The notes: generated from the sequence alone by a model not told the origin. Counted from the stretch's first letter, positions 34,562 through 43,570 are shown. The stretch is DNA of 64,000 nt from Pseudomonas oryzihabitans (GCF_007665395.1 NZ_VDND01000014.1:93846-157845); one strand, 5' to 3'. Numbers and translations are program-made.

Positions 34562-34601
34562 CTTCCAGGGTTTGTCGTTATCGCCAGGGTGCGAGTAGAC
34601 C

Positions 34602-36671
34602 ATGGCTGCCGAACACAGCGCGATCCGCCTGTTGCTGCTCGAAGCATCGCAGAACGAGGCGGAACGTCTGGTAAGCCTGTTCCGCAATGCCGGACGGGCC
34701 GCGCGCGCCCAGCGCCTCGCCGATCCCGCCGGGCTGGACGAGCTGCTGTCCCAATCCTGGGACCTCGCCATCCTCGCCCCGCCCAGCTCGGACCTCGACA
34801 GCCACGCCGTCCTCCGCCAGCTGCGCCGCCAGGTGCCACACCTCGCCGTCATCCAGCGGGTCGCGCCGGACGATGCGAGCGCGGTGGTCGAGGCGCTGCG
34901 CCAAGGTGCCCGCGATGCCATCGCCTGCGACAACGACGACCACCTCCTGCTGGCCAGCCTGCGCGAACTCGGCAATCTCGCCGAACGCCGCGAGCGCCGC
35001 CGCCTGGAACAGGCCCTGGCCGAGGCCGAGCAGCGTTGCCAGCTGCTGCTGGCCAATGCCGTGGATGCGGTCGCCTATGTCCACGACGGCCTGCACATCC
35101 ATGTCAATTCCGCCTATGTGCAGCTGCTGGGCTACCCGTCCGCCGAGGACCTGGAAATCACCCCGCTGATGGATCTCATCGCCCCGGCCGACCAGCCGGC
35201 GCTGCGCGATGCCTTCCGCCAGCTGCGCGACGCTCCCCATCCCCTGGAGCTGGATTGCCAGTGCGTCCGCCACGATGACCACCTCGTCGCGGTCCGTCTG
35301 CGCCTGACGCCGGCGATCTACCAGGACGAGCCCTGCGTGCAGCTGCACCTGCGCGAGGCCCGCGCCGTCCCCGAGGCCCTCGAGGAACAGCTGCGCGAGG
35401 TACGCTTCCAGGACATCCTGACCGGCCTGCTCAATCGCAGCCGCATGCTCGAACTGCTCGAGGATGCCCTGGAGCGCGCCCGGCTCGGGGCCCCGGCGAG
35501 CTTCGCCTACCTGAGCATAGATCGCTATCCGACGCTGCTGGCCGACCTGGGCATAGGCGCCATGGATGAGCTGCTGGTGGCCCTGGCGGAGCGGCTGCGC
35601 GAACACTTCGGCAGCCTGGTGACCCTGTCGCGCTTTGCCGACGACGCCTTCACCGCCCTGCTGCCCCAGGCGGCCGACGCCAGCCTCGACACCGCCTTCG
35701 AGCGGCTGCTCGGCCGGCAGGAACGCCAACCCCTGAGCCTGGCCGGCCGCAACCTGGCCATCAGCTATTCCATCGGCCTGGTCGGCCTGGATACCCACGT
35801 CAAGAGCGCCGGCGACCTGGTCGACCGGGCGCATCGCTCCGCCCGCCAGGTCGCCCAGCGCGGCGGCAACGCCTGCAAGCGCTACGACCCCGAGGAAGAA
35901 CTGGCCGCCGCGGCCAATCGCGGCAACCTGGTGGCCATGGTCAAGCAGGCGCTGCAGCAGAACGGCTTCCGCCTGCTGTTCCAGCCGGTGATCGGATTGC
36001 GCGGCGGCAGCCACGAGTACTACGAGGCGCTCTTGCGGCTCATCAATCCCCAGGGTGAGGAAGTCTCGCCCGCGGAATTCGCCCGCACCGCCCGCGACAG
36101 CGGCCTGAGCGGCCAGATCGATCGCTGGGTGATCCACCAGGCGCTGCGCCAGCTCGGCGAGCATCGCGCGCGCGGCCATGGCACCCGGATCTTCGTGCAC
36201 CTGTCGGGCGCGACCCTGGGCGACCTGGAACTGCTGCCCTGGCTGACCACCACCCTGCAGGCGCAGAGCCTGGACGCCGATGCGGTGATCTTCCAGCTGA
36301 GCGAAGAAGACCTGCTGGCCCAGCCGGAACAGGCCCTGGGCATGGTGCACCGGCTACGCCGCCAGGGCCATCCGGTCACTCTCAGTGGCTTCGCCGGAGG
36401 CCCCCAGCCGCTGGCCGCACTGCGCCTGCTGGTGCCGGACTACGTCAAGCTGTCCGGCTCGCTGATCAAGGATCTGGGGCAACCGGAACACCAGGAACGC
36501 CTCAAGGCCATGGTCGCCGAACTCAGCGCCCAGAACGTCCAGAGCATCGCGCCCTTCGTCGAGAGCGCCAGCGTCCTGGCCCAGCTCTGGCAGGTCGGGG
36601 TGCACTTCATCCAGGGCTACTACCTGCAGGAGCCCAGCCAGGCGATGGACTACGAATTCCAGGCGGAGTAG
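34602..36671 (+). CDS. fimX: Cyclic-di-GMP receptor FimX (REC-PAS-GGDEF-EAL)
   Basis: Polar c-di-GMP effector needed for type IV pilus assembly and twitching in P. aeruginosa. The 689-residue length and gene position match FimX. Domains: receiver-like 1-125, coiled coil about 125-145, PAS 145-255, GGDEF 265-430 and EAL 440-680. The GGDEF signature is degenerate (RFADDAF, 345-350), so cyclase activity is not expected. In the EAL domain the triad is written EALLR (475-479), but the usual Asn is His533 (VHLSG) and the catalytic DDFG segment is SGFAGG (595-600), which lacks the metal-binding Asp pair. This points to a c-di-GMP binder and not a phosphodiesterase. Confidence 0.9.
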   Translation: MAAEHSAIRLLLLEASQNEAERLVSLFRNAGRAARAQRLADPAGLDELLSQSWDLAILAPPSSDLDSHAVLRQLRRQVPHLAVIQRVAPDDASAVVEALRQGARDAIACDNDDHLLLASLRELGNLAERRERRRLEQALAEAEQRCQLLLANAVDAVAYVHDGLHIHVNSAYVQLLGYPSAEDLEITPLMDLIAPADQPALRDAFRQLRDAPHPLELDCQCVRHDDHLVAVRLRLTPAIYQDEPCVQLHLREARAVPEALEEQLREVRFQDILTGLLNRSRMLELLEDALERARLGAPASFAYLSIDRYPTLLADLGIGAMDELLVALAERLREHFGSLVTLSRFADDAFTALLPQAADASLDTAFERLLGRQERQPLSLAGRNLAISYSIGLVGLDTHVKSAGDLVDRAHRSARQVAQRGGNACKRYDPEEELAAAANRGNLVAMVKQALQQNGFRLLFQPVIGLRGGSHEYYEALLRLINPQGEEVSPAEFARTARDSGLSGQIDRWVIHQALRQLGEHRARGHGTRIFVHLSGATLGDLELLPWLTTTLQAQSLDADAVIFQLSEEDLLAQPEQALGMVHRLRRQGHPVTLSGFAGGPQPLAALRLLVPDYVKLSGSLIKDLGQPEHQERLKAMVAELSAQNVQSIAPFVESASVLAQLWQVGVHFIQGYYLQEPSQAMDYEFQAE

Positions 36672-36722
36672 CGGCGGCCCGGATCAGCATTGGTTTATCG
36701 CGGCCATGGCGGCGATAGACCT

Positions 36723-36817
36723 TAGGTTGAGCTGAGACGGCTCCATCGTCGAGGCCCAACATTGCCGGCGAGCCGAGGTAAGCCCCCGTTGGGCTTCGCT
36801 GCGCTCAACCCAACCTA
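36723..36817. repeat. Inverted-repeat intergenic element, copy 1 (fimX-serB gap)
   Basis: About 95 bases with outer arms TAGGTTGAGCTGAG and CTCAACCCAACCTA and inner GGCCCAAC/GTTGGGC. A close relative lies at 42482-42573. The end segment GTTGGGCTTCGCTGCGCTCA also recurs, in reverse complement, three times at 63.3-63.7 kb. The rest of the 191-base gap (36672-36862) holds only a short TATCGC/GCGATA dyad. Confidence 0.75.
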
Positions 36818-36862
36818 CGGCGGCGGCCGCATCGGCGGACCGCCCTGGCAGCGCCGGCCGTT

Positions 36863-38017
36863 TCAGCCCAGGGTGTGGCGGTCTTCCACGCCGAGCAGGT
36901 AGAGCACCCCGTCCAGGCCCAGCACGCTTACCGACTGCCGGGCGGACTGGCGCACCAGCGGCTTGGCGCGGAACGCAACACCGAGGCCGGCGAGGGCGAG
37001 CATCGGCAGGTCGTTGGCGCCATCGCCCACGGCGATGGTCTGTTCCAGCTCCAGCCCTTCGCGACTGGCCAGCTCGCGCAGCAGGTCCGCCTTGCGCTGG
37101 GCATCGACGATGGGCTCGACGGCGCGCCCGGTCAGCGTGCCGTCGACGATCTCCAGCTCGTTGGCATAGACGTAGTCGATCCCCAGCCGCGCCTGTACCT
37201 GGCGGGCGAAGTAGGTGAAGCCACCGGAAAGAATGGCGGTCTTGTAGCCCAGGCGCTTCAGCTCGGCGAACAGCCGCTCGGCGCCTTCGGTCAGGCGCAG
37301 CTGGGCGCCGATGTCCGCCAGCACGTCCTCGGACAGGCCCTGCAGCAGCGCCATGCGCTCGGTGAAGCTGGCGCGGAAGTCGATCTCGCCGCGCATGGCG
37401 CGCTCGGTGATGGCCGCCACCCGCTCGCCGATGCCGGCGGCCTTGGCCAGTTCGTCGATGACCTCGGCCTGGATCAGGGTGCTGTCCATGTCGAACACCG
37501 CCAGACGGCGATGCTGGCGCCGCAGGTCATCGGGCTGCCAGCCGATGTCCGCCTGGCCTTCCTGGGCCAGCGCCAGCAGGCCGGCGCGCAGGGCCTGGGG
37601 TTCGTGCGGCTCGCCGGTAACGCGCAGCTCCAGGGCGGCGCGCGTGGTCGCGCCCGGCTCGCTCAGGGCGCGGATGGCGTTGATGTTCAGGCCCTGCTCG
37701 CGGCACAGGGCGGCCAGGCGGGTCAGCGGCAGATCGGCCAGGGTGCGGCCCATCAGCGTCAGGACATGGGCTTCGCCGGTCTCCGGCACCGGCTGCGCCA
37801 GGGGCGCCACCTGCAGGCCCAGGGCCTGCAGCGCCGGCACCAGCGCGGCGCCGGCACTGGCCGGACTGACCAGCAGGGTGACCGCGGCACTGTTGTCCAG
37901 GCCCTGCTGCTGCAGGGATTCCAGCCGGGCACCGGCGGCGGCCAGGGCGCCGGTGAGGGCAGCCAACCAGTCGGCGGGCAGGATGCCCACGGCCTGGAGT
38001 CCGATAACGTCTTGCAT
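36863..38017 (-). CDS. serB: Phosphoserine phosphatase SerB
   Basis: HAD-family enzyme for the last step of L-serine synthesis. The ATG of MQDVIGLQAVGILP has GAGGGGAT upstream and gives 384 residues. The N-terminal 155 residues are ACT-like (two copies, the second with the LNINAIRALSEPG pattern); the first lacks the usual GQDRPGLT signature, so serine sensing there may be altered. The catalytic domain has DMDST at 176-180 (nucleophile D176, acid/base D178), LSGGFTYFA and VGDGANDLPML. Convergent with fimX, divergent from the AhpA gene. Confidence 0.95.
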   Translation of the reverse strand: MQDVIGLQAVGILPADWLAALTGALAAAGARLESLQQQGLDNSAAVTLLVSPASAGAALVPALQALGLQVAPLAQPVPETGEAHVLTLMGRTLADLPLTRLAALCREQGLNINAIRALSEPGATTRAALELRVTGEPHEPQALRAGLLALAQEGQADIGWQPDDLRRQHRRLAVFDMDSTLIQAEVIDELAKAAGIGERVAAITERAMRGEIDFRASFTERMALLQGLSEDVLADIGAQLRLTEGAERLFAELKRLGYKTAILSGGFTYFARQVQARLGIDYVYANELEIVDGTLTGRAVEPIVDAQRKADLLRELASREGLELEQTIAVGDGANDLPMLALAGLGVAFRAKPLVRQSARQSVSVLGLDGVLYLLGVEDRHTLG

Positions 38018-38205
38018 GGCGATCCCCTCGACGAAAAGCGCGCAGTCTACCCTTTCGCTCCGGCGGTGCCGAGCCATGGCCACCGGCTGGCGGCGGGAGC
38101 CCACCGCCGGCCTCTTTTGCGCGCAAGGACCCGCATTCGCCGTTTTCGCACCCCGACCCGCTGGTTATACTGGTCGCACACTTTTTGTCCAAAGAAACGA
38201 TTTCT

Positions 38206-39711
38206 GTGACCCGCCCCGCGACCGTCAAGCCCGATAATTTCTTCCTGCTGATCTACCGAGCCCTGCGCCAGCGTCGTGTGCCGGTGGCCTTGCGCATCGT
38301 TTCCCACAGCCTGCTGCTGGTGGCTGCCGCCCTGGTGATCTATGCCGGCATCATGAGCATGCAGTTCCGCCACGCCATGCAGCAGCAGGCCGATGCCGTC
38401 GGCCAGAGCCTGGTGACGCAGACGGCCAACTCCGCCGCCGAGCTGCTGGTGGCCAACGACAACCTCAGCCTCAACGTGCTGCTGAGCAACCTGGCGCGCA
38501 ATCCGCTGGTCGCCCATGCCGCGGTCTACAGTCCGGACAACCGGGTGCTGGCCGAGTCCGGCACCCGGCCGAGCCAGGGCCTGCTGACCGCCACCGACGG
38601 CATCTACAGCACGCCGATCCGTTTCCAGGACGTCACCGCCGGCCAGGTCCGCCTGGCGCTGGACATGGACCAGTTCCAGCAGCCGATGATGATCAGCCTG
38701 CAGAACATGGGCCTGCTGGGGCTGATCCTGCTGGCCCTGACGCTGATCCTCAGCCTGCGGCTGGGTCGGCAGCTGTCGATCCCGTTGCTCGAACTGCGCG
38801 TCTGGCTGCGCGATCCGGACGATCCGGCGCCCGGCGCCGGGCGGCTCGACGAACTGGGCGACCTGGCCCGCCAGCTGCAAAGCCGGCTGGTCCCGCCCAA
38901 GCCACCCAAGGCGGAAGTGGCCGAGGACGACGACCCCTTCGCCGACGAGCAGGGCGGCCTCAGCGTCAAGCCGCCGCCCGCGCGCAAAGCCGCCAGCGCC
39001 AAGCCGGCCGCCCGCAAGCCGGCCACGGCCGCACAGCCGGACGCCGACGCCGAGCTGGATGCCGACGCCTTCGCCGACCTGGTCCCGGACTCCTTCACCG
39101 AGCCGCCGGCCACCCCGGCCCCGGCACTGCCCACCGAGCCCGACATCGTCACCTCAGCGGTGCTGGCCATCCAGCTCGGCGCTCAGGACCAGCTCAGCCG
39201 CCTGCCGCGCAGCCGCCTCGAGCAGTTGCTCGAACGCTATCGCGACTGCCTGCAGCAGGCCACCGAGCTCTATGACGGCGAACTGCACACCCTCAAGGAC
39301 GGCGGCAGCCTGATACTCTTCCACGAGCGCAGCGACGACGACGACTACCTCACCCGGGCGCTCTGCTGCGGCGAGATCATGCGTGCCCTGGGTCACGCCC
39401 TGCAGGTGGAAGTGGTGGGCAGCGGTGCAACCCTGCAGCTGCAACTGGGTCTGACTCAGGGCGAACGCCTCGCCGGCCTGGAGCTCGCCCAATTGCTGGA
39501 CAACACCACCGTACGCAATGCCCAGGCGCTGAGTCGCCATAGTCGCAACCTGCTGCTGGTCGAACACAGCATCGCCGAGGACGAGCTGCTGCGTAAACGC
39601 GCCCGTATCCGCACCATCGCCAGCCCGGCCGGGGCCAGCTGCGTGGAGCGCCTCCTGGAGCCCTACTCCGCGACGCTGGAGCGTCACCTGGTCCGGCTCG
39701 AGGCGCGTTAA
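38206..39711 (+). CDS. AhpA/YtjB-family inner-membrane protein
   Basis: 501 residues from the GTG at this position (MTRPATVKPDNFFLLIYRAL). A TTG 21 bases upstream is a possible earlier start; neither has a strong ribosome binding site. Two membrane spans (about 29-51 and 165-187) flank a small extracytoplasmic domain of about 110 residues. This arrangement resembles the Smp/YtjB family that sits beside serB in enterics. A Pro/Ala/Lys-rich cytoplasmic linker (about 225-310) leads to a C-terminal 180-residue region without a named motif. Position matches PA4961. Function is unresolved. Confidence 0.82.
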   Translation: MTRPATVKPDNFFLLIYRALRQRRVPVALRIVSHSLLLVAAALVIYAGIMSMQFRHAMQQQADAVGQSLVTQTANSAAELLVANDNLSLNVLLSNLARNPLVAHAAVYSPDNRVLAESGTRPSQGLLTATDGIYSTPIRFQDVTAGQVRLALDMDQFQQPMMISLQNMGLLGLILLALTLILSLRLGRQLSIPLLELRVWLRDPDDPAPGAGRLDELGDLARQLQSRLVPPKPPKAEVAEDDDPFADEQGGLSVKPPPARKAASAKPAARKPATAAQPDADAELDADAFADLVPDSFTEPPATPAPALPTEPDIVTSAVLAIQLGAQDQLSRLPRSRLEQLLERYRDCLQQATELYDGELHTLKDGGSLILFHERSDDDDYLTRALCCGEIMRALGHALQVEVVGSGATLQLQLGLTQGERLAGLELAQLLDNTTVRNAQALSRHSRNLLLVEHSIAEDELLRKRARIRTIASPAGASCVERLLEPYSATLERHLVRLEAR

Positions 39712-39731
39712 AGCGCCCGCCGACCCCACCT

Positions 39732-41270
39732 ATGAGCACCCTCTTGCGTCGTCTCGCCCTCGCCGCTCTCCTGCTGGCGACCTGCGTCGCCCAGGCAGCG
39801 CCCAATGCGAGCAGCGTGAGGTTGCCCGATGGCGGGGTCTATACCGGCGAGATCGTCAGCGGCCTGCTCAACGGCAGTGGTCGCATCGAGTGGCCCAACG
39901 GCAACTGGCTCAAGGGTCGCTTCAAGGACGGCCTGGCCGAGGGCCCGGGCGAGCAGCAATTCGCCGACGGCACCTACTACCAGGGCACCTTTCGCCGTGG
40001 CCTCTACCATGGCCAGGGCAATCTCATCAGCAGCGCCGGCTGGGAGTACCACGGCAGCTTCGTCAACGGTCGCATGCAGGGCCAGGGCTCCAAGCTCGAC
40101 AGCGACGGTACCCAGACCATCGGCACCTTCAACGACGGCCACCTCAACGGTGTCGGCCAGTGGCAGGAGCCGGGTGGCGATCGCTATGACGGTGAATTCG
40201 TCGACGACCAGTTCGAGGGCGCCGGCGTCTACCGCAGCGCCAGCGGTGACCTTTGGCGCGGTCGCTTCACCGCCGGCGAGCTGACCGGCAACGGCGAATT
40301 CGTCGGCAGCGACAGCAGCCAGTACCGCGGCGCCTTCCGCAACTGGAAGTTCGACGGCCAGGGCGTGCTCACCAACAGCGACGGCAGCGTCTATCGCGGC
40401 ACTTTCGCCGACGGCGTCTATGCCGGCGTGGGCGTGTTGACCCGCACCGATGGCCAGGTCGAACGTGGCCTCTGGGAAGGTGGCAAGCGCATCCGCGACG
40501 ACCAGGGCCAGTACATCGCCGATCCCCTGGAACGCGCCCTGCTCGACCAGGGCAAGGTGCTCGACCAGGAGCTGCAGCAGATCCCGGCCTCCACCCCGGC
40601 CACCGAACTCTACGGCCTGGTCCTGGCGGGCGACGGCAACCAGGGCGTGTTCCAGCGGGAAGCCAACTACGTCGCCAACTTCCTGACCACCACCTGGGGC
40701 GCGCGCGACGTCGTGCGCCTGATCAACGCCAAGGAAATCCGCAACGACCATCCGCTGGCCACCCGCGAGAATCTCTACCAGAGCCTGCAGGCCCTAGCCC
40801 AGCGCACTGGTCCCGAGGATCTCATCCTCATCTACCTGACCAGCCACGGCTCGGCCGACCACCAGCTGGTGCTCGACCAGCCGGGCCTGGATCTCTCCAG
40901 CCTGCCCGCCGCGGAGCTTGGCCGCCTGCTCGCGCCGCTGCGCGGACGCGACAAGCTGGTGATCGTCTCCAGCTGCTACAGCGGCGGCTTCATCCCGCAA
41001 CTGCAGGACGACCATACCCTGGTGATGACCGCTTCCAAGGCCGACCGGACCTCCTTCGGCTGCACCGACGAAGCCGACTTCACCTACTTCGGGCGGGCCC
41101 TGTTCGCCGAAGCCTTCCAGCACACCGACGATCCCGAACAGGCCTTCCAGCGCGCCCGCGACACCGTGTCCGTGCGCGAGAAGACCGAAGGCTTCGACCC
41201 GTCCGAGCCCCAGCTCTGGGCGCCGCCCGCCGTGCTGCAGAAATGGCGCGCCTGGCGGGCGAGCCGCTGA
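39732..41270 (+). CDS. Secreted MORN-repeat protein with a C13 (legumain-like) cysteine peptidase domain
   Basis: 512 residues. A signal peptide (about 1-22, ending AQAA) sends it to the periplasm or beyond. Residues 37-250 hold about nine MORN-type repeats (pattern YxGxFxxGxxxGxGxxxxxxG, for example YYQGTFRRGLYHGQG). A C13 peptidase-like domain spans about 295-490, with the catalytic pair His372 (YLTSHGSADH) and Cys415 (VIVSSCYSGGF), the arrangement of the legumain/caspase clan. There is no lipobox or C-terminal membrane anchor. It begins 20 bases after the AhpA gene and has no clear ribosome binding site, so coupling is likely. Substrate and role are unknown. Confidence 0.87.
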   Translation: MSTLLRRLALAALLLATCVAQAAPNASSVRLPDGGVYTGEIVSGLLNGSGRIEWPNGNWLKGRFKDGLAEGPGEQQFADGTYYQGTFRRGLYHGQGNLISSAGWEYHGSFVNGRMQGQGSKLDSDGTQTIGTFNDGHLNGVGQWQEPGGDRYDGEFVDDQFEGAGVYRSASGDLWRGRFTAGELTGNGEFVGSDSSQYRGAFRNWKFDGQGVLTNSDGSVYRGTFADGVYAGVGVLTRTDGQVERGLWEGGKRIRDDQGQYIADPLERALLDQGKVLDQELQQIPASTPATELYGLVLAGDGNQGVFQREANYVANFLTTTWGARDVVRLINAKEIRNDHPLATRENLYQSLQALAQRTGPEDLILIYLTSHGSADHQLVLDQPGLDLSSLPAAELGRLLAPLRGRDKLVIVSSCYSGGFIPQLQDDHTLVMTASKADRTSFGCTDEADFTYFGRALFAEAFQHTDDPEQAFQRARDTVSVREKTEGFDPSEPQLWAPPAVLQKWRAWRASR

Positions 41271-41359
41271 GTGCCGCCCGTACCCGCGAGGCTGACGAAC
41301 AACCGGAACGCCCGCGGTCCAATCCGACATCAGCGGCCGCCGCTACCTAGGAGAGCCCC

Positions 41360-42001
41360 GTGTACCTGACGCCTCAGCATGCCCTCATCGCCGGCGCCAC
41401 CGGCCTGACCGGCGAACACCTGCTCGACCGCCTCCTCAACGAGCCGACGGTACCGCGGGTGCTGGCGCCGACGCGCCGCCCCCTGGCGGAGCACGCTCGC
41501 CTGGACAACCCGGTAGGCGACCTCAACAGTCTGCTGCCGACCCTGCAAGGCCCGCTGGACGTGGCCTTCTGCTGCCTGGGCACCACCCTGAAGCAGGCCG
41601 GCTCCGAGGCGGCCTTCCGCGCCGTCGACTTCGGCCTGCCCCTGGCGGTCGGCCAGCGCGCGCTCGAACTGGGCGCCCGCCACTACATCGTGGTCAGCGC
41701 CATCGGCGCCGATCCGCAATCCTCGATCTTCTACAACAAGGTCAAGGGGGAGCTGGAGGAAGCCCTGCAGGGCCAGGGTTGGCCGCAACTGACCCTGGCA
41801 CGGCCCTCGCTGCTGATCGGGCAACGCCAGGAAGAGCGCCTGGGCGAACGCCTGGCCGCCCCGCTCTCCCAGTGGTTGCCGGGCAAGTGGCACGGCATCG
41901 AAGCCACGGTCCTGGCCCGCGCGCTGTGGCGCCTGGCCCTGGAAGAAGGCAAGGGCGTGCGGGTGGTGGAGTCGGACGAACTGCGCAAGCTGGGACGTTG
42001 A
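41360..42001 (+). CDS. NAD(P)-binding Rossmann-fold protein (atypical short-chain, TIP30/HTATIP2-like)
   Basis: 213-residue protein with an N-terminal dinucleotide-binding motif IAGATGLTGEHLLDRLL (about 10-26), a VLAPTRRPL segment that could contact the NADP phosphate, and a YIVVSAIGADPQSSIFYNKVKGELEEAL stretch split here as the YNKVK active-site-like motif of atypical SDRs. The start is GTG preceded by TAGGAGAG. Substrate unknown. It closes the serB-proximal plus-strand cluster; a repeat-filled gap follows. Confidence 0.85.
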   Translation: MYLTPQHALIAGATGLTGEHLLDRLLNEPTVPRVLAPTRRPLAEHARLDNPVGDLNSLLPTLQGPLDVAFCCLGTTLKQAGSEAAFRAVDFGLPLAVGQRALELGARHYIVVSAIGADPQSSIFYNKVKGELEEALQGQGWPQLTLARPSLLIGQRQEERLGERLAAPLSQWLPGKWHGIEATVLARALWRLALEEGKGVRVVESDELRKLGR

Positions 42002-42127
42002 AGACGTAGCTCAAGGCGCCGAGGGCTGTCCTCGCGGTCATGGCGGTCCGCCGATGCGGCCGCTCCTACCGGTAGGCCCCGCACGGGTCGATCAAGCGTT
42101 TCCAGGACATATTACCGCCACTCCCCG

Positions 42128-42467
42128 CTCGGATAGCTCCCTCTCAATCCGGGAGGGGGCTGGGGTGAGGGCACGCCTCACGACGAAGCCACCAGTGGAA
42201 AAGGCTGCGCCGTTTTCCACGCTACGGGGCCTGCAAACGCTCGGACAAGCCCCCTCTCCCTCCGGGAGAGGGCTGGGGTGAGGGCACGCCCCACGACGAA
42301 GCCACCCGTGGAAAAGGCTGCGCCGTTTTCCACGCTACGGCGCCTGCACAGGCCCCTCCTCGCTCGAACAGCCCCCTCTCCCTCCGGGAGAGGGTTGGGG
42401 TGAGGGCGCGCCCCACAACGAAGCCACCTGCGGAAAAGGCTGCGCCGTTTTCCACGCTACGGAGCTG
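42128..42467. repeat. Three tandem hairpin-rich repeat units of about 110-120 bases
   Basis: Units begin near 42128, 42240 and 42363 (steps of 112 and 123 bases). Each has the same order: a CTCGGA/CTCGAA start, a CCCTCTCC-CGGGAGAGGG hairpin, a TGGGGTGAGGGC segment, CGAAGCCACC, and a GTGGAAAA...TTTTCCAC hairpin ending CACGCTACGG. Identity between units is high in the hairpins and lower between them. The same two-hairpin module occurs in opposite orientation at 63.37-63.66 kb. Confidence 0.85.
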
Positions 42468-42481
42468 GGCGCAATCAATCC

Positions 42482-42573
42482 TAGGTTGGGCTGAGACGGC
42501 TATATCGTCGAAGCCCAACATCACCGGTGCCGAGGGAGGAGCTGTTGGGCTTCGCTGCGCTCAACCCCACCCA
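42482..42573. repeat. Inverted-repeat intergenic element, copy 2
   Basis: Starts TAGGTTGGGCTGAGACGGCT and ends with CTTCGCTGCGCTCAACCCCA; closely similar to the element at 36723-36817 including the central CATCGTCGA/TATCGTCGA and CCCAACAT stretch. It directly follows the tandem units. Confidence 0.75.
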
Positions 42574-42634
42574 CGCCGGACGCCAGGATCGGCCACGTTG
42601 GCTGACCACCCTAGTCGCGATCAGACAGAGGCTC

Positions 42635-43570
42635 CTACGCCGGCTGCGCCAGCACCATCTGATCGACCTCCTGCACCAGCCAGTCGTGCAAGGCCCGCAA
42701 GCGGGGATCGGCCAGGGCGCCCTGGGCATAGAGCAGCATGTACCTCTTGTGCGCCGGCACCGAGCGGCCGAAGGGCGGCACCACCAGCACGCCACGCGCC
42801 AGTTCGTCGGTGATCAGGGCGCGCCGGGCGATGGCCACGCCCATGCCGGCGATGGCCGCCTCGATGGTCAGGTGGTTGCGATTGAAGGTATGGCCGCGCC
42901 GCACGTCCAGCGCCGGGGCGCCGATGCTGGCGAGATAGAACTCCCATTCGGCGTATTCGTAGCTACCGCGCCAGGCGGTGATGTCGTGCAGCAGCGGATA
43001 GAACTCCAGGTCCTCCGGCCGTTCCAGCGGCGGCCGCCCCTGCAACAGACTGGGCGCGCAGACCGGGAAGATCTCCTCTTCCATCAGCGGCGTCGAGGCC
43101 AGGCCCGGATAGCTGCCGTCGTTGAGATCGATGGCCAGGTCGAATTCGCCCTCGCGCAGCGACCAGCTGCTGTCTTCGGCCACCAGGCGCAGTTGCAGAT
43201 CGGGAAAGCGTGCCTGCAGGCGCGGCAGTCGCGGCGTCAGCCATTTGCCCAGGAACGAGGGAATCGACCTGAGCCGCACCACCCCACCGAATTGCCCGGC
43301 GTTGAGTCGGCGCAGTTCGGCATCGATCAGCCCATAGGCCTGGTTCAGGGTGGTCGCCAGGCGCTGCCCCTCCGCCGTCAGCTCCAGGCCACGGGCGACG
43401 CGATGGAACAGCTTGAAGCCCAGCCGCTCCTCCAGCTGGCGCATCTGCTGGCTGATGGCGCCAGGCGTCACGTGCAGCTCTTCGGCGCAGCGCGTGAAGG
43501 ACAGATGCCGGGCGGCGCAGGCGAAGACCTGCAGCCAGGCCTGGGTTTGGGCGTTGAGGATCCGGCTCAT
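42635..43570 (-). CDS. LysR-family transcriptional regulator (GcvA-like)
   Basis: 311-residue regulator. The winged helix-turn-helix at about 15-65 includes AARHLSFTRCAEELHVTPGAISQQMRQLE. The effector-binding domain (about 95-300) includes LRSIPSFLGKWLTPRLPRLQARFPDLQL and DLAIDLNDGSYPG, patterns of the GcvA-like subgroup. It is divergent from sdaA across 126 bases, so the serine dehydratase gene is the most likely target and serine or glycine a likely effector; this is inference from context. Confidence 0.9.
   Translation of the reverse strand: MSRILNAQTQAWLQVFACAARHLSFTRCAEELHVTPGAISQQMRQLEERLGFKLFHRVARGLELTAEGQRLATTLNQAYGLIDAELRRLNAGQFGGVVRLRSIPSFLGKWLTPRLPRLQARFPDLQLRLVAEDSSWSLREGEFDLAIDLNDGSYPGLASTPLMEEEIFPVCAPSLLQGRPPLERPEDLEFYPLLHDITAWRGSYEYAEWEFYLASIGAPALDVRRGHTFNRNHLTIEAAIAGMGVAIARRALITDELARGVLVVPPFGRSVPAHKRYMLLYAQGALADPRLRALHDWLVQEVDQMVLAQPA

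Larger units (their letters stand above)
42002..42634. other. 633-base non-coding gap filled by repeats
   Basis: Separates two convergent genes. It contains three tandem hairpin-rich units (42128-42467), then one inverted-repeat element (42482-42573). The first 125 bases hold nothing recognised. No credible ORF with a ribosome binding site was found. Confidence 0.8.

Noticed and set aside
42128..42467. Possible CRISPR array
   Set aside because: Only three units of 110-120 bases, each internally palindromic; no short identical repeats with unique spacers and no cas genes.
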